A stretch of DNA of 47,565 bases from Myceligenerans salitolerans (GTDB taxonomy: Bacteria; Actinomycetota; Actinomycetes; Actinomycetales; Cellulomonadaceae): NCBI RefSeq assembly GCF_017349295.1, contig NZ_JAFMPK010000030.1:14862-62426 (forward strand), given 5' to 3'. A program made the position numbers and the translations under genes. This document shows, piece after piece, positions 25,701 through 35,166 of this stretch (within the stretch, counting starts at the first letter, position 1; each line of letters begins with the position of its first letter). The notes under the pieces were generated by a model, which searched no databases, was not told the origin of the DNA, and saw nothing but the letters and a program-made list of their open reading frames with translations.

Positions 25701-27212
25701 ATGACCACCACTGTCACGATTCCCAGCGAAGCACCGCCCACGCCCGCGACACGGCGGCGACGCGTCATCGGCCTGGCCGCCGGCGTCCTGCTCGGTGCAC
25801 TCGTCTACCTGGTCCTGCCCGACGGCCTGAACCCGTCGGCGCGCTTCGTGGCGGCGGTCGCCGTCCTCATGGCCGCGTGGTGGATGACGGAGGCCATCCC
25901 GCTCGCGGCCACGGCGCTCGTCCCGATGGTCGCGTTCCCCTTCGTGGAGAACCTGGAGTCCGACGACGGCGGGCCCATCGGGATGGCCGCCGCCGTCGCC
26001 CCGTACGCCAACCCGATCATCTGGCTGTTCATGGGCGGCTTCGTGATCGGTCTCGGGATGCAGCGCTGGAATCTCCATCGCCGCTTCGCCCTGAACATCG
26101 TCTCGCGGGTGGGGACCAACCCCGTCGCACTGGTGGGCGGCTTCATGCTGGCGACCGCCCTGGTCTCGATGTGGGTCAGCAACACCGCGACCGCGGTCAT
26201 GATGTTCCCGGTCGGCCTGGCGGTGCTCGCGCTGGTCAACGCCCGCGAACCGGACCGGAACCTCACCACCGCGCTCCTGCTCGGTATCGCCTACGCCGCG
26301 TCGATCGGTTCCGTCTCGACCCTCATCGGCACCCCGCCCAACACCTTGCTGCGAGGCTTCGTGCAGGAGGAGTACGGGGTGTCGATCGGGTTCGCGGAGT
26401 GGATGCTGGTCGGTGTTCCGCTGGCCGCGGTGTTCCTCGTCGTGGCGTGGCTCGTCCTGACGCGCGTGGCCTTTCCTCCGTCGTCGCGGGACATCGGGGA
26501 GGAGCGCCAGCTGCTCCGGGACGAGGTCGCCGGTCTCGGCCGGATGAGCCGTGGGGAGTGGACCGTGAGCGCCGTGTTCGCGGCGGCCGCCGTCGCCTGG
26601 ATCGTGTTCGGCGCACTCGGTCAGTCGGAGTCCTTCGTCGCCGCCAACCCGTGGATCGACACCTACGACGACGCCATGGTCGCCGTGGCCGCCGCCCTCG
26701 CGCTCTTCCTCATCCCCGCGACGCGGGACGGGCAGCGCACCCTCGACTGGTCCGCCACCCGGGAGCTCCCCTGGGGGATCCTCCTGCTGTTCGGTGGCGG
26801 CCTGGCGCTCTCGGCCCAGTTCGGGCAGACAGGACTGTCGGCGTGGATCGGCGAGCAGGTCGCGGGGATGGCGGGAATCCCCGTCTGGGTCGTCGTGCTG
26901 GCGGTGATCGTGCTCGTCATCTTCCTGACCGAGCTGACGTCGAACACGGCGACGACGGCGACCTTCCTCCCCGTCATGGCAGGTGTGGCGAGCGGCCTCG
27001 CGATCGAGCCGCTGCTGCTCCTGGTCCCGACGGCCCTCGCCGCCACGATGGCGTTCATGCTGCCCGTGGCGACGCCGCCGAACGCGATCGTGTTCGGCTC
27101 GGGCCAGATCACGATCGGCGAGATGGTCAAGGGCGGCGTGCTGCTCAACGTCGCCGGCATCGTGCTGATCATGGCGACGGTGTACACGCTGGTCGTCACG
27201 GTCCTCGTCTGA
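25701..27212 (+). CDS. DASS-family (SLC13) dicarboxylate/anion:Na+ symporter
   Basis: The product is 503 aa with about 12 membrane segments. The two SNT signature motifs of the family are present (WVSNTATAVMMFP and LTSNTATTATFLP), as is GTPPNTL followed much later by TPPNAIVFGSG. Members import succinate, fumarate, malate or related anions with sodium. The ATG at 25701 has GGAGG 5 nt upstream; a longer frame with an upstream ATG at 25626 would start inside the CRP-type site. Its neighbours ramB and pckG support a role in growth on C4 acids (inference). Confidence 0.9.
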   Translation: MTTTVTIPSEAPPTPATRRRRVIGLAAGVLLGALVYLVLPDGLNPSARFVAAVAVLMAAWWMTEAIPLAATALVPMVAFPFVENLESDDGGPIGMAAAVAPYANPIIWLFMGGFVIGLGMQRWNLHRRFALNIVSRVGTNPVALVGGFMLATALVSMWVSNTATAVMMFPVGLAVLALVNAREPDRNLTTALLLGIAYAASIGSVSTLIGTPPNTLLRGFVQEEYGVSIGFAEWMLVGVPLAAVFLVVAWLVLTRVAFPPSSRDIGEERQLLRDEVAGLGRMSRGEWTVSAVFAAAAVAWIVFGALGQSESFVAANPWIDTYDDAMVAVAAALALFLIPATRDGQRTLDWSATRELPWGILLLFGGGLALSAQFGQTGLSAWIGEQVAGMAGIPVWVVVLAVIVLVIFLTELTSNTATTATFLPVMAGVASGLAIEPLLLLVPTALAATMAFMLPVATPPNAIVFGSGQITIGEMVKGGVLLNVAGIVLIMATVYTLVVTVLV

Positions 27213-27299
27213 GCTCCCGCACCGGGCCGGCCGGTGGGGACGACGTGGACGTCGCCGCACCGGTCGGTGGTCGTCGCGCCGTGCCCGGCCGGCGATCCG

Positions 27300-28052
27300 T
27301 CACCCGACCAGCAGACTCGGCACCGAAGCCACCAGGTAGGTGTTCGCCGCGACGACCTGGCCCGGGGCCAGGTCGGGCTCGCCCGTGGGTACGCAGAGGG
27401 TCACCTCGAAGCCGCCGGTGCGGACCTGCGCCGCCGTGAACGCCTGGCCGGTGCGTTCGACCTGGTGCCGGGTCACGTCGAGTACCGTGCCGTTCACCCG
27501 GGCCACGGCGTCGACCTGCATGGTGAACGCGCCGTCCGGGCTGAACGACTCCGGCTCGAACCGCATCGGCTCGCCGGCCTCGTCCGCGGCGTCCTCGCCG
27601 GCGAAGGTCATCCGGCTGGCGTCGGACGCCAGGAACTCCTCAGACCCGTCGAACACCTCGACGGAGCGCCCGAGCCCCACGATGCAGGCGTCCGCGGCGG
27701 GCACGTCCTCGGCGTCACCCAGCAGCTGGAGTTCCTCGAGCTCACAGGCCACGCCCGCCAGAATGCCGTCGTCCGCGTCCACGATCTCGGCGATGGCGAG
27801 GCCGCCGTCGGCGGCACGCACGTCCGCGAGCCGCGCGCCGAGCGGTCCCGCGTACGACGTCGTCACCGCCCGCACCAGGTCCCCTTCGGTGGTGATGATC
27901 AGCCGCGCCCCGGTGGCGTCCGTCCAGACGTAGAGTGTCGCGTCGCGCTCCTCGGCGATCACCTTCGCTTCGGGGAGCACCCCGTGAACAAGTTCCCGGA
28001 ACCCGCTCCGGGTCTTCACGTCCAGTCCGACACACGCGAGATTGGTAGCCAC
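27300..28052 (-). CDS. Conserved hypothetical protein of unknown function
   Basis: The product is 250 aa, soluble, acidic, with no signal or membrane segment. No domain is recognised. The N-terminal half looks like a repeated beta/alpha fold (ATLYVWTDATGARLIITTEG) and the C-terminal half repeats a similar size. GTG 28052 is chosen because TAGTTT (28061-28066 on the minus strand) lies 8 nt upstream, matching the leaderless layout of other genes here. Convergent with the DASS transporter gene. Confidence 0.65.
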   Translation of the reverse strand: MATNLACVGLDVKTRSGFRELVHGVLPEAKVIAEERDATLYVWTDATGARLIITTEGDLVRAVTTSYAGPLGARLADVRAADGGLAIAEIVDADDGILAGVACELEELQLLGDAEDVPAADACIVGLGRSVEVFDGSEEFLASDASRMTFAGEDAADEAGEPMRFEPESFSPDGAFTMQVDAVARVNGTVLDVTRHQVERTGQAFTAAQVRTGGFEVTLCVPTGEPDLAPGQVVAANTYLVASVPSLLVG

Positions 28053-28170
28053 GGGCCCAGAAACTACCTGCCGGTGCTGTGAACTCGTATACGGACCGGT
28101 CATGGCACGACCCGCCGGAACGCTCGAAGGCGACCGGTGCCCGCGCCGCCCCGGCGCCGTCGTCACGGCC

Positions 28171-29667
28171 TCAGCCGGGCGCGTGCCGGTCCAGGAACGC
28201 GTACACCTCGGCGTCGTCGACCCCGGGGAACGCGCCTCGCGGCAGGGCCGCCAGCACCTGCTGATGCATCCGCGCCGACGGCCAGGCCGCGCCGGACCAC
28301 CGCCGCGCCAGTTCCGGCGCCGGGCGCGCGCAGCATGCCGGGTCCGGGCACGTCGACATCTTCCGCACCCGCGTGTCCCGGCCACGGAACCACTTCGCGT
28401 GGGCGTACGGCACGCCCACGGTGATGGAGAAGGCTCCCGTGTCGCCCGACCCGGTCTGCGTGGAGCACCAGTACGTCCCGGTCGGCGTATCGGTGTACTG
28501 GTAGTACTCGGTCGCCACGTCGCGCCGGTCGAACGCCTCGCGCGACGCCCAGCGGCGGCAGACGAGCTGCCCCTCGATCGCGCCCGTCGGGTCCTGCGGG
28601 AAGCGGAGGCCGTCGTTCTCGTAGCCGCGGAAGAGGGCGCCGTCGTCACCGACACGCAAGAAGTGGAGCGGGATTCCGAGCCTCACCGTGGCCAGGTTCG
28701 TCAAGCGCATGGCCGCGGCCTCGTGCGTCACCCCGAACGCGTCCCGGAAGTCCTCGACCGCCAGGTCCCGCTCACGCTTGCGGTCCTCCAGGAAGGGCAC
28801 GGCGGCGAACTGCGGCACCAGGCAGGCCGCGGCGAAGTAGGTGATCTCGACCCGCTGCCGCAGGAACTCCGCATAGGAACGCGGCCGCTCGTGCTCCAGC
28901 ACCCGGTGGGCGATCGCCTGCAGCGCCAGCGAACGCAGGCCGTGCCCGCCGGGCACGGAGGCGGGGGGCAGGTAGATCCGGCCGTTGTGCAGGTCGGTCA
29001 CGCTGCGCGCCGACCGGGGCAGGTCGTTCACGTGGAGGATCGTGAATCCGAGACGCTCGGCCAGGACGGCGACGGTGCGGTGCGTGAGCGCCCCGCCCGT
29101 GTAGCCGGCGTCTCGCACCAGGTCCTCGGCGAGGTGTTCGAACTGGGGATAGTAGTTGTCCCGCGCCTGGCGCTCGAGCCGCAGCTCCGTGTTGGCCCGC
29201 CGAGCCTCCTCGGGCGTGGCGATCGCCTCCTCGGCGCGCCGGGCGAGCTCGTCGTGCAGACCGACGAGCTGTTCCAGCACCGGCGTCGGCAGCTTCTGCG
29301 ACGGCCTGACCGACGGAAGCCCCAGTCCCGCGAAGAGCGGCCCGCGCTGTGCGCGGTCCAGTGCGATCTCCAGGGCCGCACGCCGCGACGGCGGCTCGGG
29401 ATCGAGGAGGTCGTTCAAGGGCAGGCCGAGCACGGTGGCGATCGAGCGCAGCAACGAGAGCTTGGGCTCACGGCGACCGTTCTCGATGAGACTCAGCAGA
29501 CTCGGTGCGGTGTCCACCTGTTCGCCGAGCCGGTCCAGCGTGAGTCCGGCGGAGGTCCTGGCGTGCCGAACGCGCCGGCCGAGGGTGATGAGGTCGGTGC
29601 CGTCGGTCGTGCCGGGCGCGTCCGGCGAACCTGCGGCCGGTGACCGCCGCGGCCGGTGCTCCGCCAT
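28171..29667 (-). CDS. ramB: RamB-type XRE-family transcriptional regulator (short-chain fatty acyl regulator family)
   Basis: The product is 498 aa. An N-terminal XRE helix-turn-helix (about 28-85; SAGLTLDRLGEQVDTAPSLLS) is followed by a long helical region, an IrrE/ImmA-like peptidase-related domain (around FTILHVNDLPRSARSVTDLHNGR, including HRVLEHE) and a C-terminal RamB-specific domain with clustered cysteines (STCPDPACC). RamB proteins sense acyl-CoA-like signals and control acetate, glyoxylate and propionate metabolism in Corynebacterium and Mycobacterium. ATG 29667 has GGGAGG 6 nt upstream. It is divergent from pckG, with a 16-bp palindrome between them. The family assignment is good; the target genes are inference. 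Confidence 0.87.
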   Translation of the reverse strand: MAEHRPRRSPAAGSPDAPGTTDGTDLITLGRRVRHARTSAGLTLDRLGEQVDTAPSLLSLIENGRREPKLSLLRSIATVLGLPLNDLLDPEPPSRRAALEIALDRAQRGPLFAGLGLPSVRPSQKLPTPVLEQLVGLHDELARRAEEAIATPEEARRANTELRLERQARDNYYPQFEHLAEDLVRDAGYTGGALTHRTVAVLAERLGFTILHVNDLPRSARSVTDLHNGRIYLPPASVPGGHGLRSLALQAIAHRVLEHERPRSYAEFLRQRVEITYFAAACLVPQFAAVPFLEDRKRERDLAVEDFRDAFGVTHEAAAMRLTNLATVRLGIPLHFLRVGDDGALFRGYENDGLRFPQDPTGAIEGQLVCRRWASREAFDRRDVATEYYQYTDTPTGTYWCSTQTGSGDTGAFSITVGVPYAHAKWFRGRDTRVRKMSTCPDPACCARPAPELARRWSGAAWPSARMHQQVLAALPRGAFPGVDDAEVYAFLDRHAPG

Positions 29668-29733
29668 GTCGTCCTCCCGTCCGTGCGCGCGCAGTGTGCG
29701 CCAGATCACGAGCACAGCAGCTCGCCGATTCAG

Positions 29734-29739
29734 TATATG
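29734..29739 (-). promoter_or_regulatory. -10 box of ramB
   Basis: TATACT on the minus strand, in an AT-rich patch unusual for this region, is a near-consensus -10 about 65 bp before the ramB start. The 16-bp palindrome at 29742-29757 falls between it and the expected -35 position. Confidence 0.5.
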
Positions 29740-29741
29740 TA

Positions 29742-29757
29742 AAGATCGGCCGATCTT
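29742..29757. promoter_or_regulatory. 16-bp perfect palindrome between ramB and pckG
   Basis: AAGATCGGCCGATCTT is a perfect inverted repeat. With one mismatch each side it extends to 29739-29760 (GT...AC ends). Its place inside the probable ramB promoter, and upstream of pckG, makes it a likely operator for both genes. It does not resemble the published Corynebacterium RamB site as I recall it. Confidence 0.7.
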
Positions 29758-29835
29758 CACAGCCTGTGGCGTGGAAAAGTGGCCCCATCCGAGTGACAGT
29801 GGAAACCCAGCCACTTGTTGCAGATGGGAGACAGC

Positions 29836-31776
<1,941 letters not shown>

Positions 31777-31844
31777 CCGGAGCGCCACAGACCCCCGGCC
31801 GGGAAATTGAGGCAGACCGGCCGGGAACACCCCTTCTGAGGGGC

Positions 31845-31882
31845 GCCGGTGCGGGAGGTCCCACAGGGCCTCCCGCACCGGC
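31845..31882 (+). terminator. Intrinsic terminator after pckG (possibly bidirectional)
   Basis: A perfect 14-bp stem (31845-31858 with 31869-31882) encloses a 10-nt loop and is followed by ATACTTTC. It lies 69 bases beyond pckG and 71 bases beyond the stop of the convergent small secreted protein gene, so it may serve both. Confidence 0.8.
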
Positions 31883-31952
31883 ATACTTTCGGCGGCGTAG
31901 ATCCGCGGGACCGCACGGCCACGTCGCGCGACCGCCCGACCGGCCGGAGAGA

Positions 31953-32462
31953 TCAGCCCGTGCAGACGTTCTTCAGAGTGCTGGTTCGGGTCGCACCGTT
32001 CCAGAAGATCTTGCCTCGCACGTTGACACAGCGGAGGCCCGTGGCACGAACGGCCTGAGACTTGTAGCGGACCGTGCTGCCGTCCGTCACACCGCCGTAG
32101 TTCGGGTTCCAGACCTTGATGACGGTGTACCGGTACTTGCCCCAGCTCGCCCCCGCGTGGGCGACTCGGGCACACTTCTTCTTCCCGCCCTCGCTGAAGA
32201 CGTTCACCCACCCGATGGTGTGGCTGCCCGCCTTGATCGCCTTGTGCCGTATCCGGTTGCCGTCGCACCTCTCGACGGTCCGGACGGACCAGGCGGACTC
32301 CGCGGCAGGCGCGGCGACGTCGGCGAGCGCAGCGCTCTCGGACGAGGTCGTGGCGCCCGAGGGTGCCGCCGTGGCGGCTCCGGCCGCCGGCAAGGTGAGC
32401 GCGAGCGTCGCCAACATCGCGACGCCGCCCCGGCCCACCCGCCTCCGCAGTTCCGTGATCAT
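31953..32462 (-). CDS. Small secreted basic protein, weakly SapA-like
   Basis: The product is 169 aa. It has a clear signal peptide (RRR start, hydrophobic core, likely cleavage after AAGAATAA). The ~100-residue mature core is Lys/Arg-rich with four cysteines (VERC, KKKC, GLRC, KNVC), probably two disulfides. The spacing of the strands around GWVNVFSEGGKKKC and the final GLRCVNVRGKIFWNG recalls Streptomyces spore-associated protein A, but the similarity is weak. Function unknown; extracellular. ATG 32462 has GGGGAGAG upstream. Divergent from the TrmL-like gene. Confidence 0.75.
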   Translation of the reverse strand: MITELRRRVGRGGVAMLATLALTLPAAGAATAAPSGATTSSESAALADVAAPAAESAWSVRTVERCDGNRIRHKAIKAGSHTIGWVNVFSEGGKKKCARVAHAGASWGKYRYTVIKVWNPNYGGVTDGSTVRYKSQAVRATGLRCVNVRGKIFWNGATRTSTLKNVCTG

Positions 32463-32570
32463 GTCTCTCCCCTTTCCTGGGTACACCCGCTTCGAGCACG
32501 CGGCGTGCTCGGTACGAACCGCTGGCCGGGCCTCTCCTGACGATGTCTTCCGGATGGAGAGAATGGAGTC

Positions 32571-33086
32571 GTGCCACACCTCGCCGATGTCTCTCCGCCG
32601 CCCGAGCCCGCCCTCATCCACGTCATGTACCACGAGCCACGCATTCCGGGCAATACCGGTTCTGCGATCCGGCTCGCGGCGGTCACCGGCGCACGCCTGC
32701 ATCTGGTGGAACCGCTCGGCTTCGAGCTGTCCGAGGCGAAGCTGAAGCGGGCGGGACTCGACTACCACGATCTCGCCGTGACGGACGTGCACGCGTCCTT
32801 CGACGCCGCGCTCGGCGCCCTGCCGTCGTCCCGCGTCTTCGCCTTCACCACGCGCGCTGCCACCCGCTACACGGACGTCGAGTACCGGTCCGACGACGTC
32901 CTCCTGTTCGGTCCCGAACCCACGGGCCTGCCCGACGACGTGCTCGCCCACCCCCGGGTCACGGCCCGGCTCAAGATCCCGATGCTGGCGGGCCGCCGCT
33001 CCCTGAACCTGACGAACGCGGCATCGATCGCCGTCTACGAGGCCTGGCGCCAGCGCGACTTCGCCGCATCGCCAGACGTCACCTGA
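32571..33086 (+). CDS. trmL: tRNA (cytidine/uridine-2'-O)-methyltransferase, TrmL-like SPOUT enzyme
   Basis: The product is 171 aa, a single-domain SpoU/SPOUT methyltransferase. The three family motifs are complete: EPRIPGNTGSAIRLAA, LLFGPEPTGLP and RSLNLTNAASIAVYEAWRQ. These form the AdoMet-binding trefoil knot. TrmL methylates the ribose at the wobble position of certain tRNAs; the target is inferred from the compact length and motifs. GTG 32571 is the likely start: GAGAAT lies 6 nt upstream and no good ribosome-binding site is present. Confidence 0.87.
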   Translation: MPHLADVSPPPEPALIHVMYHEPRIPGNTGSAIRLAAVTGARLHLVEPLGFELSEAKLKRAGLDYHDLAVTDVHASFDAALGALPSSRVFAFTTRAATRYTDVEYRSDDVLLFGPEPTGLPDDVLAHPRVTARLKIPMLAGRRSLNLTNAASIAVYEAWRQRDFAASPDVT

Positions 33087-33139
33087 GGGTAGTCAGCTCC
33101 TGCGACCGGCCCGAGCGGAGTCCGCCCTGGCGTTTCCCG

Positions 33140-33145
33140 TAGGCT
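33140..33145 (+). promoter_or_regulatory. -10 box before a possible leader peptide
   Basis: TAGGCT lies 6 nt before the ATG at 33152, the same layout as the leaderless genes elsewhere in the window. Confidence 0.4.
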
Positions 33146-33151
33146 GCCGCC

Positions 33152-33199
33152 ATGCACGTTGCGAACACCGCCCCCCGCTCCTCGGAGACGAGCCGATGA
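33152..33199 (+). CDS. Possible 15-residue leader peptide coupled to the DUF808 gene
   Basis: The open frame encodes MHVANTAPRSSETSR and its TGA overlaps the ATG of the DUF808 gene as ATGA. TAGGCT 6 nt upstream could give a leaderless transcript beginning at this ATG. Translation of the leader would carry ribosomes to the start of the membrane protein gene. No amino-acid run typical of an attenuator is present. It is too short for coding statistics, so it remains a candidate. Confidence 0.4.
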   Translation: MHVANTAPRSSETSR

Positions 33200-34170
33200 G
33201 CGCCGGTCTTCTCGGACTGCTGGACGACGTCGCCGCGCTCGCCCGCCTCGCCGCAGCGTCCATCGACGACGTCGGTGCCGCCGCCGGCAGGGCCACCGCC
33301 AAGGCCGCGGGCGTCGTCATCGACGACACCGCCGTGACCCCGCAGTACGTGCACGGCGTCACCGCCGAGCGCGAGCTCCCGATCGTCAAGAAGATCGCCT
33401 GGGGCTCGATCCGCAACAAGCTGCTGATCATCCTGCCGATCGCACTGATCCTGTCGGAGTGGGCGCCCTGGGCGCTCACACCGATCCTCATGGTCGGCGG
33501 CGCGTATCTCGCGTTCGAGGGCACGCACAAGATCCTCGGCTGGTTCCACAAGCACGAGGACCACGAGGTACCGGCCGTCGTCAAGGGCGAGCAGTCCGAG
33601 AAGTCGGTGATCTCCGGTGCCATCCGCACCGACCTGATCCTCTCGGCCGAGATCATGGTGATCGCCCTCAACGAGGTCGCGGACTCGTCCTTCTGGTTCC
33701 GGCTCGGGGCCCTGATCGTGGTGGCGATCATCATCACCGTCGTCGTCTACGGCGTGGTCGGGCTCATCGTGAAGATGGACGACGTCGGACTCCTCCTGGC
33801 GCAACGCGAGTCATCGGGGAGCCGACGGGTCGGCCGCGCTCTGGTCGAAGGCATGCCGAAGCTGCTCGGCGCCATCTCCGTGATCGGCACGATCGCGATG
33901 CTGTGGGTCGGCGGTCACATCCTGCTGGTGGGCCTGGACGAACTCGGGTGGCACGCCCTGTACGGCTGGGTGCACGGCATCGAGGAGGCCATCCACGGCG
34001 CCGTCCCGGGCATGGGCGCGGTCCTCGCGTGGCTGTTCAACACCCTCTGCTCGGCCATCCTGGGCCTGGTGGTGGGCGGCGTCGTCGTCGGTGTCATGCA
34101 TCTGCTGCCGCGCCGCAAGCGGGCGGCGCCGGAGGAGACGACGGACGCCGCGCCCGCCGAGCAGGCGTAG
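33196..34170 (+). CDS. DUF808 family (YedI-like) inner-membrane protein
   Basis: The product is 324 aa. It begins with the family's helical region LLGLLDDVAALARLAAASIDDVG and IDDTAVTPQYV, then has about five to six membrane segments, including NKLLIILPIALILSEWAPWAL and GALIVVAIIITVVVYGVVGL, separated by the family stretch AFEGTHKILGWFHKHE. The charged C-terminal tail is cytoplasmic. Function is unknown in any organism. ATG 33196 is preceded by GGAGACGAG. Convergent with the ThuA gene, 14 bp apart. Confidence 0.88.
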   Translation: MSAGLLGLLDDVAALARLAAASIDDVGAAAGRATAKAAGVVIDDTAVTPQYVHGVTAERELPIVKKIAWGSIRNKLLIILPIALILSEWAPWALTPILMVGGAYLAFEGTHKILGWFHKHEDHEVPAVVKGEQSEKSVISGAIRTDLILSAEIMVIALNEVADSSFWFRLGALIVVAIIITVVVYGVVGLIVKMDDVGLLLAQRESSGSRRVGRALVEGMPKLLGAISVIGTIAMLWVGGHILLVGLDELGWHALYGWVHGIEEAIHGAVPGMGAVLAWLFNTLCSAILGLVVGGVVVGVMHLLPRRKRAAPEETTDAAPAEQA

Positions 34171-34184
34171 CGAACCCGGAGCGC

Positions 34185-34919
34185 TCAGGCGAGGAGCCAG
34201 GCAGCCGCCGCGCGCAGGAACGCGCGATGCGACCGCGACGCGTAGGAGCGGACGTCGTGGCCCAGGCCGGAGTAGACCGTGCGTCCGCCGTGGGCCTCGT
34301 TGGCCCAGGCCACGCCGTGCACACGGGTGCCGTCGGCGGCGCCGAAGCCGGACTCGGCCGGACCGCGCGTCGTCAGGAGGACCCGCGAGGACTCCGCCAC
34401 CACGAGATGGCAGTACCGCTCGTCGTACGCGTCGACCACGCCGGCGCCGTCCCGGGCGTCGGCGCGTCCGTCGGTGACCGGATGCCCGGGAACGACGTCG
34501 AACACCGCGTCGCCGATCGGCGGATGCATGGAGACGCCGGGAATCCACCGCCCACCGAGGATCGCCTCGAATCCCGGCGCGTCGGCGAACGTGTTCGCCG
34601 CCTGGTGCAGCGCGAGGATCGCCCCGCCCGAGCGCGCCCAACCGGCGAGACGCTCGTGGAACGCCGTCCAGTCCCCGTCGGCCCCGTCGAACTCCGGATC
34701 GGTGCGGCCGCGGCCGGAGTTCAGGACCAGCAGACCGGCGCCGTCCAGGTCGCCCAGCGCGTCCCGCCACGTCGAGCGGACCTGCACGGCGACGTCGTCC
34801 CGCTCCACCGCCCCGGGTTCGCCGAGGATGCGCGCGACCTCGTGCGAGGTGGCGGCATGGTCGTGCCAGGGGTCCTCGTACCGCCCGCGACCGGCCAGGA
34901 CAAGAATGCGCGTCGTCAC
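34185..34919 (-). CDS. ThuA-domain protein (class I glutamine amidotransferase-like)
   Basis: The product is 244 aa. ThuA-like proteins have a glutamine-amidotransferase fold and occur with sugar oxidoreductases; ThuA itself is needed for trehalose/sucrose catabolism through 3-keto sugars. The expected segments are seen: ILVLAGRGRYEDPWHDH, the core GGAILALHQAANTF, the ligand stretch GRWIPGVSMHPP, and GHPVTDG. The usual nucleophilic Cys is replaced by an ALHQA context, normal for this family. GTG 34919 has TAGGAT (34927-34932, minus strand) 7 nt upstream, so it is probably leaderless. Confidence 0.85.
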   Translation of the reverse strand: MTTRILVLAGRGRYEDPWHDHAATSHEVARILGEPGAVERDDVAVQVRSTWRDALGDLDGAGLLVLNSGRGRTDPEFDGADGDWTAFHERLAGWARSGGAILALHQAANTFADAPGFEAILGGRWIPGVSMHPPIGDAVFDVVPGHPVTDGRADARDGAGVVDAYDERYCHLVVAESSRVLLTTRGPAESGFGAADGTRVHGVAWANEAHGGRTVYSGLGHDVRSYASRSHRAFLRAAAAWLLA

Positions 34920-35166
34920 GACGCCGATCCTAGGCGCGCCGGCGACGCCGGACGCACGGCGTCCGCGACGTCCCCCTCGGAGGCTGGTCGGACGGCCCGG
35001 ACCGGCTGTCGGAGTACTTCGCCATCAGGTCCCGGTTCCGGCGCGGTCCAGGGGCGCCTGACGCCATCGTAGGGAGGGCCACCGACAGTGTGTCCCGGCG
35101 TCGGGTGACCCGTCGACCAGGGTGCCCGAGCACGTGCCCGGCGGCGCGCCGCTCACGGCGCCGCAC

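Noticed and set aside
34930-35166. Small minus-strand open frame between ThuA and DadA genes
   Set aside because: Arg/Pro-rich composition typical of random GC-rich frames, no ribosome-binding site at a good distance, and it overlaps the ThuA -10 region.
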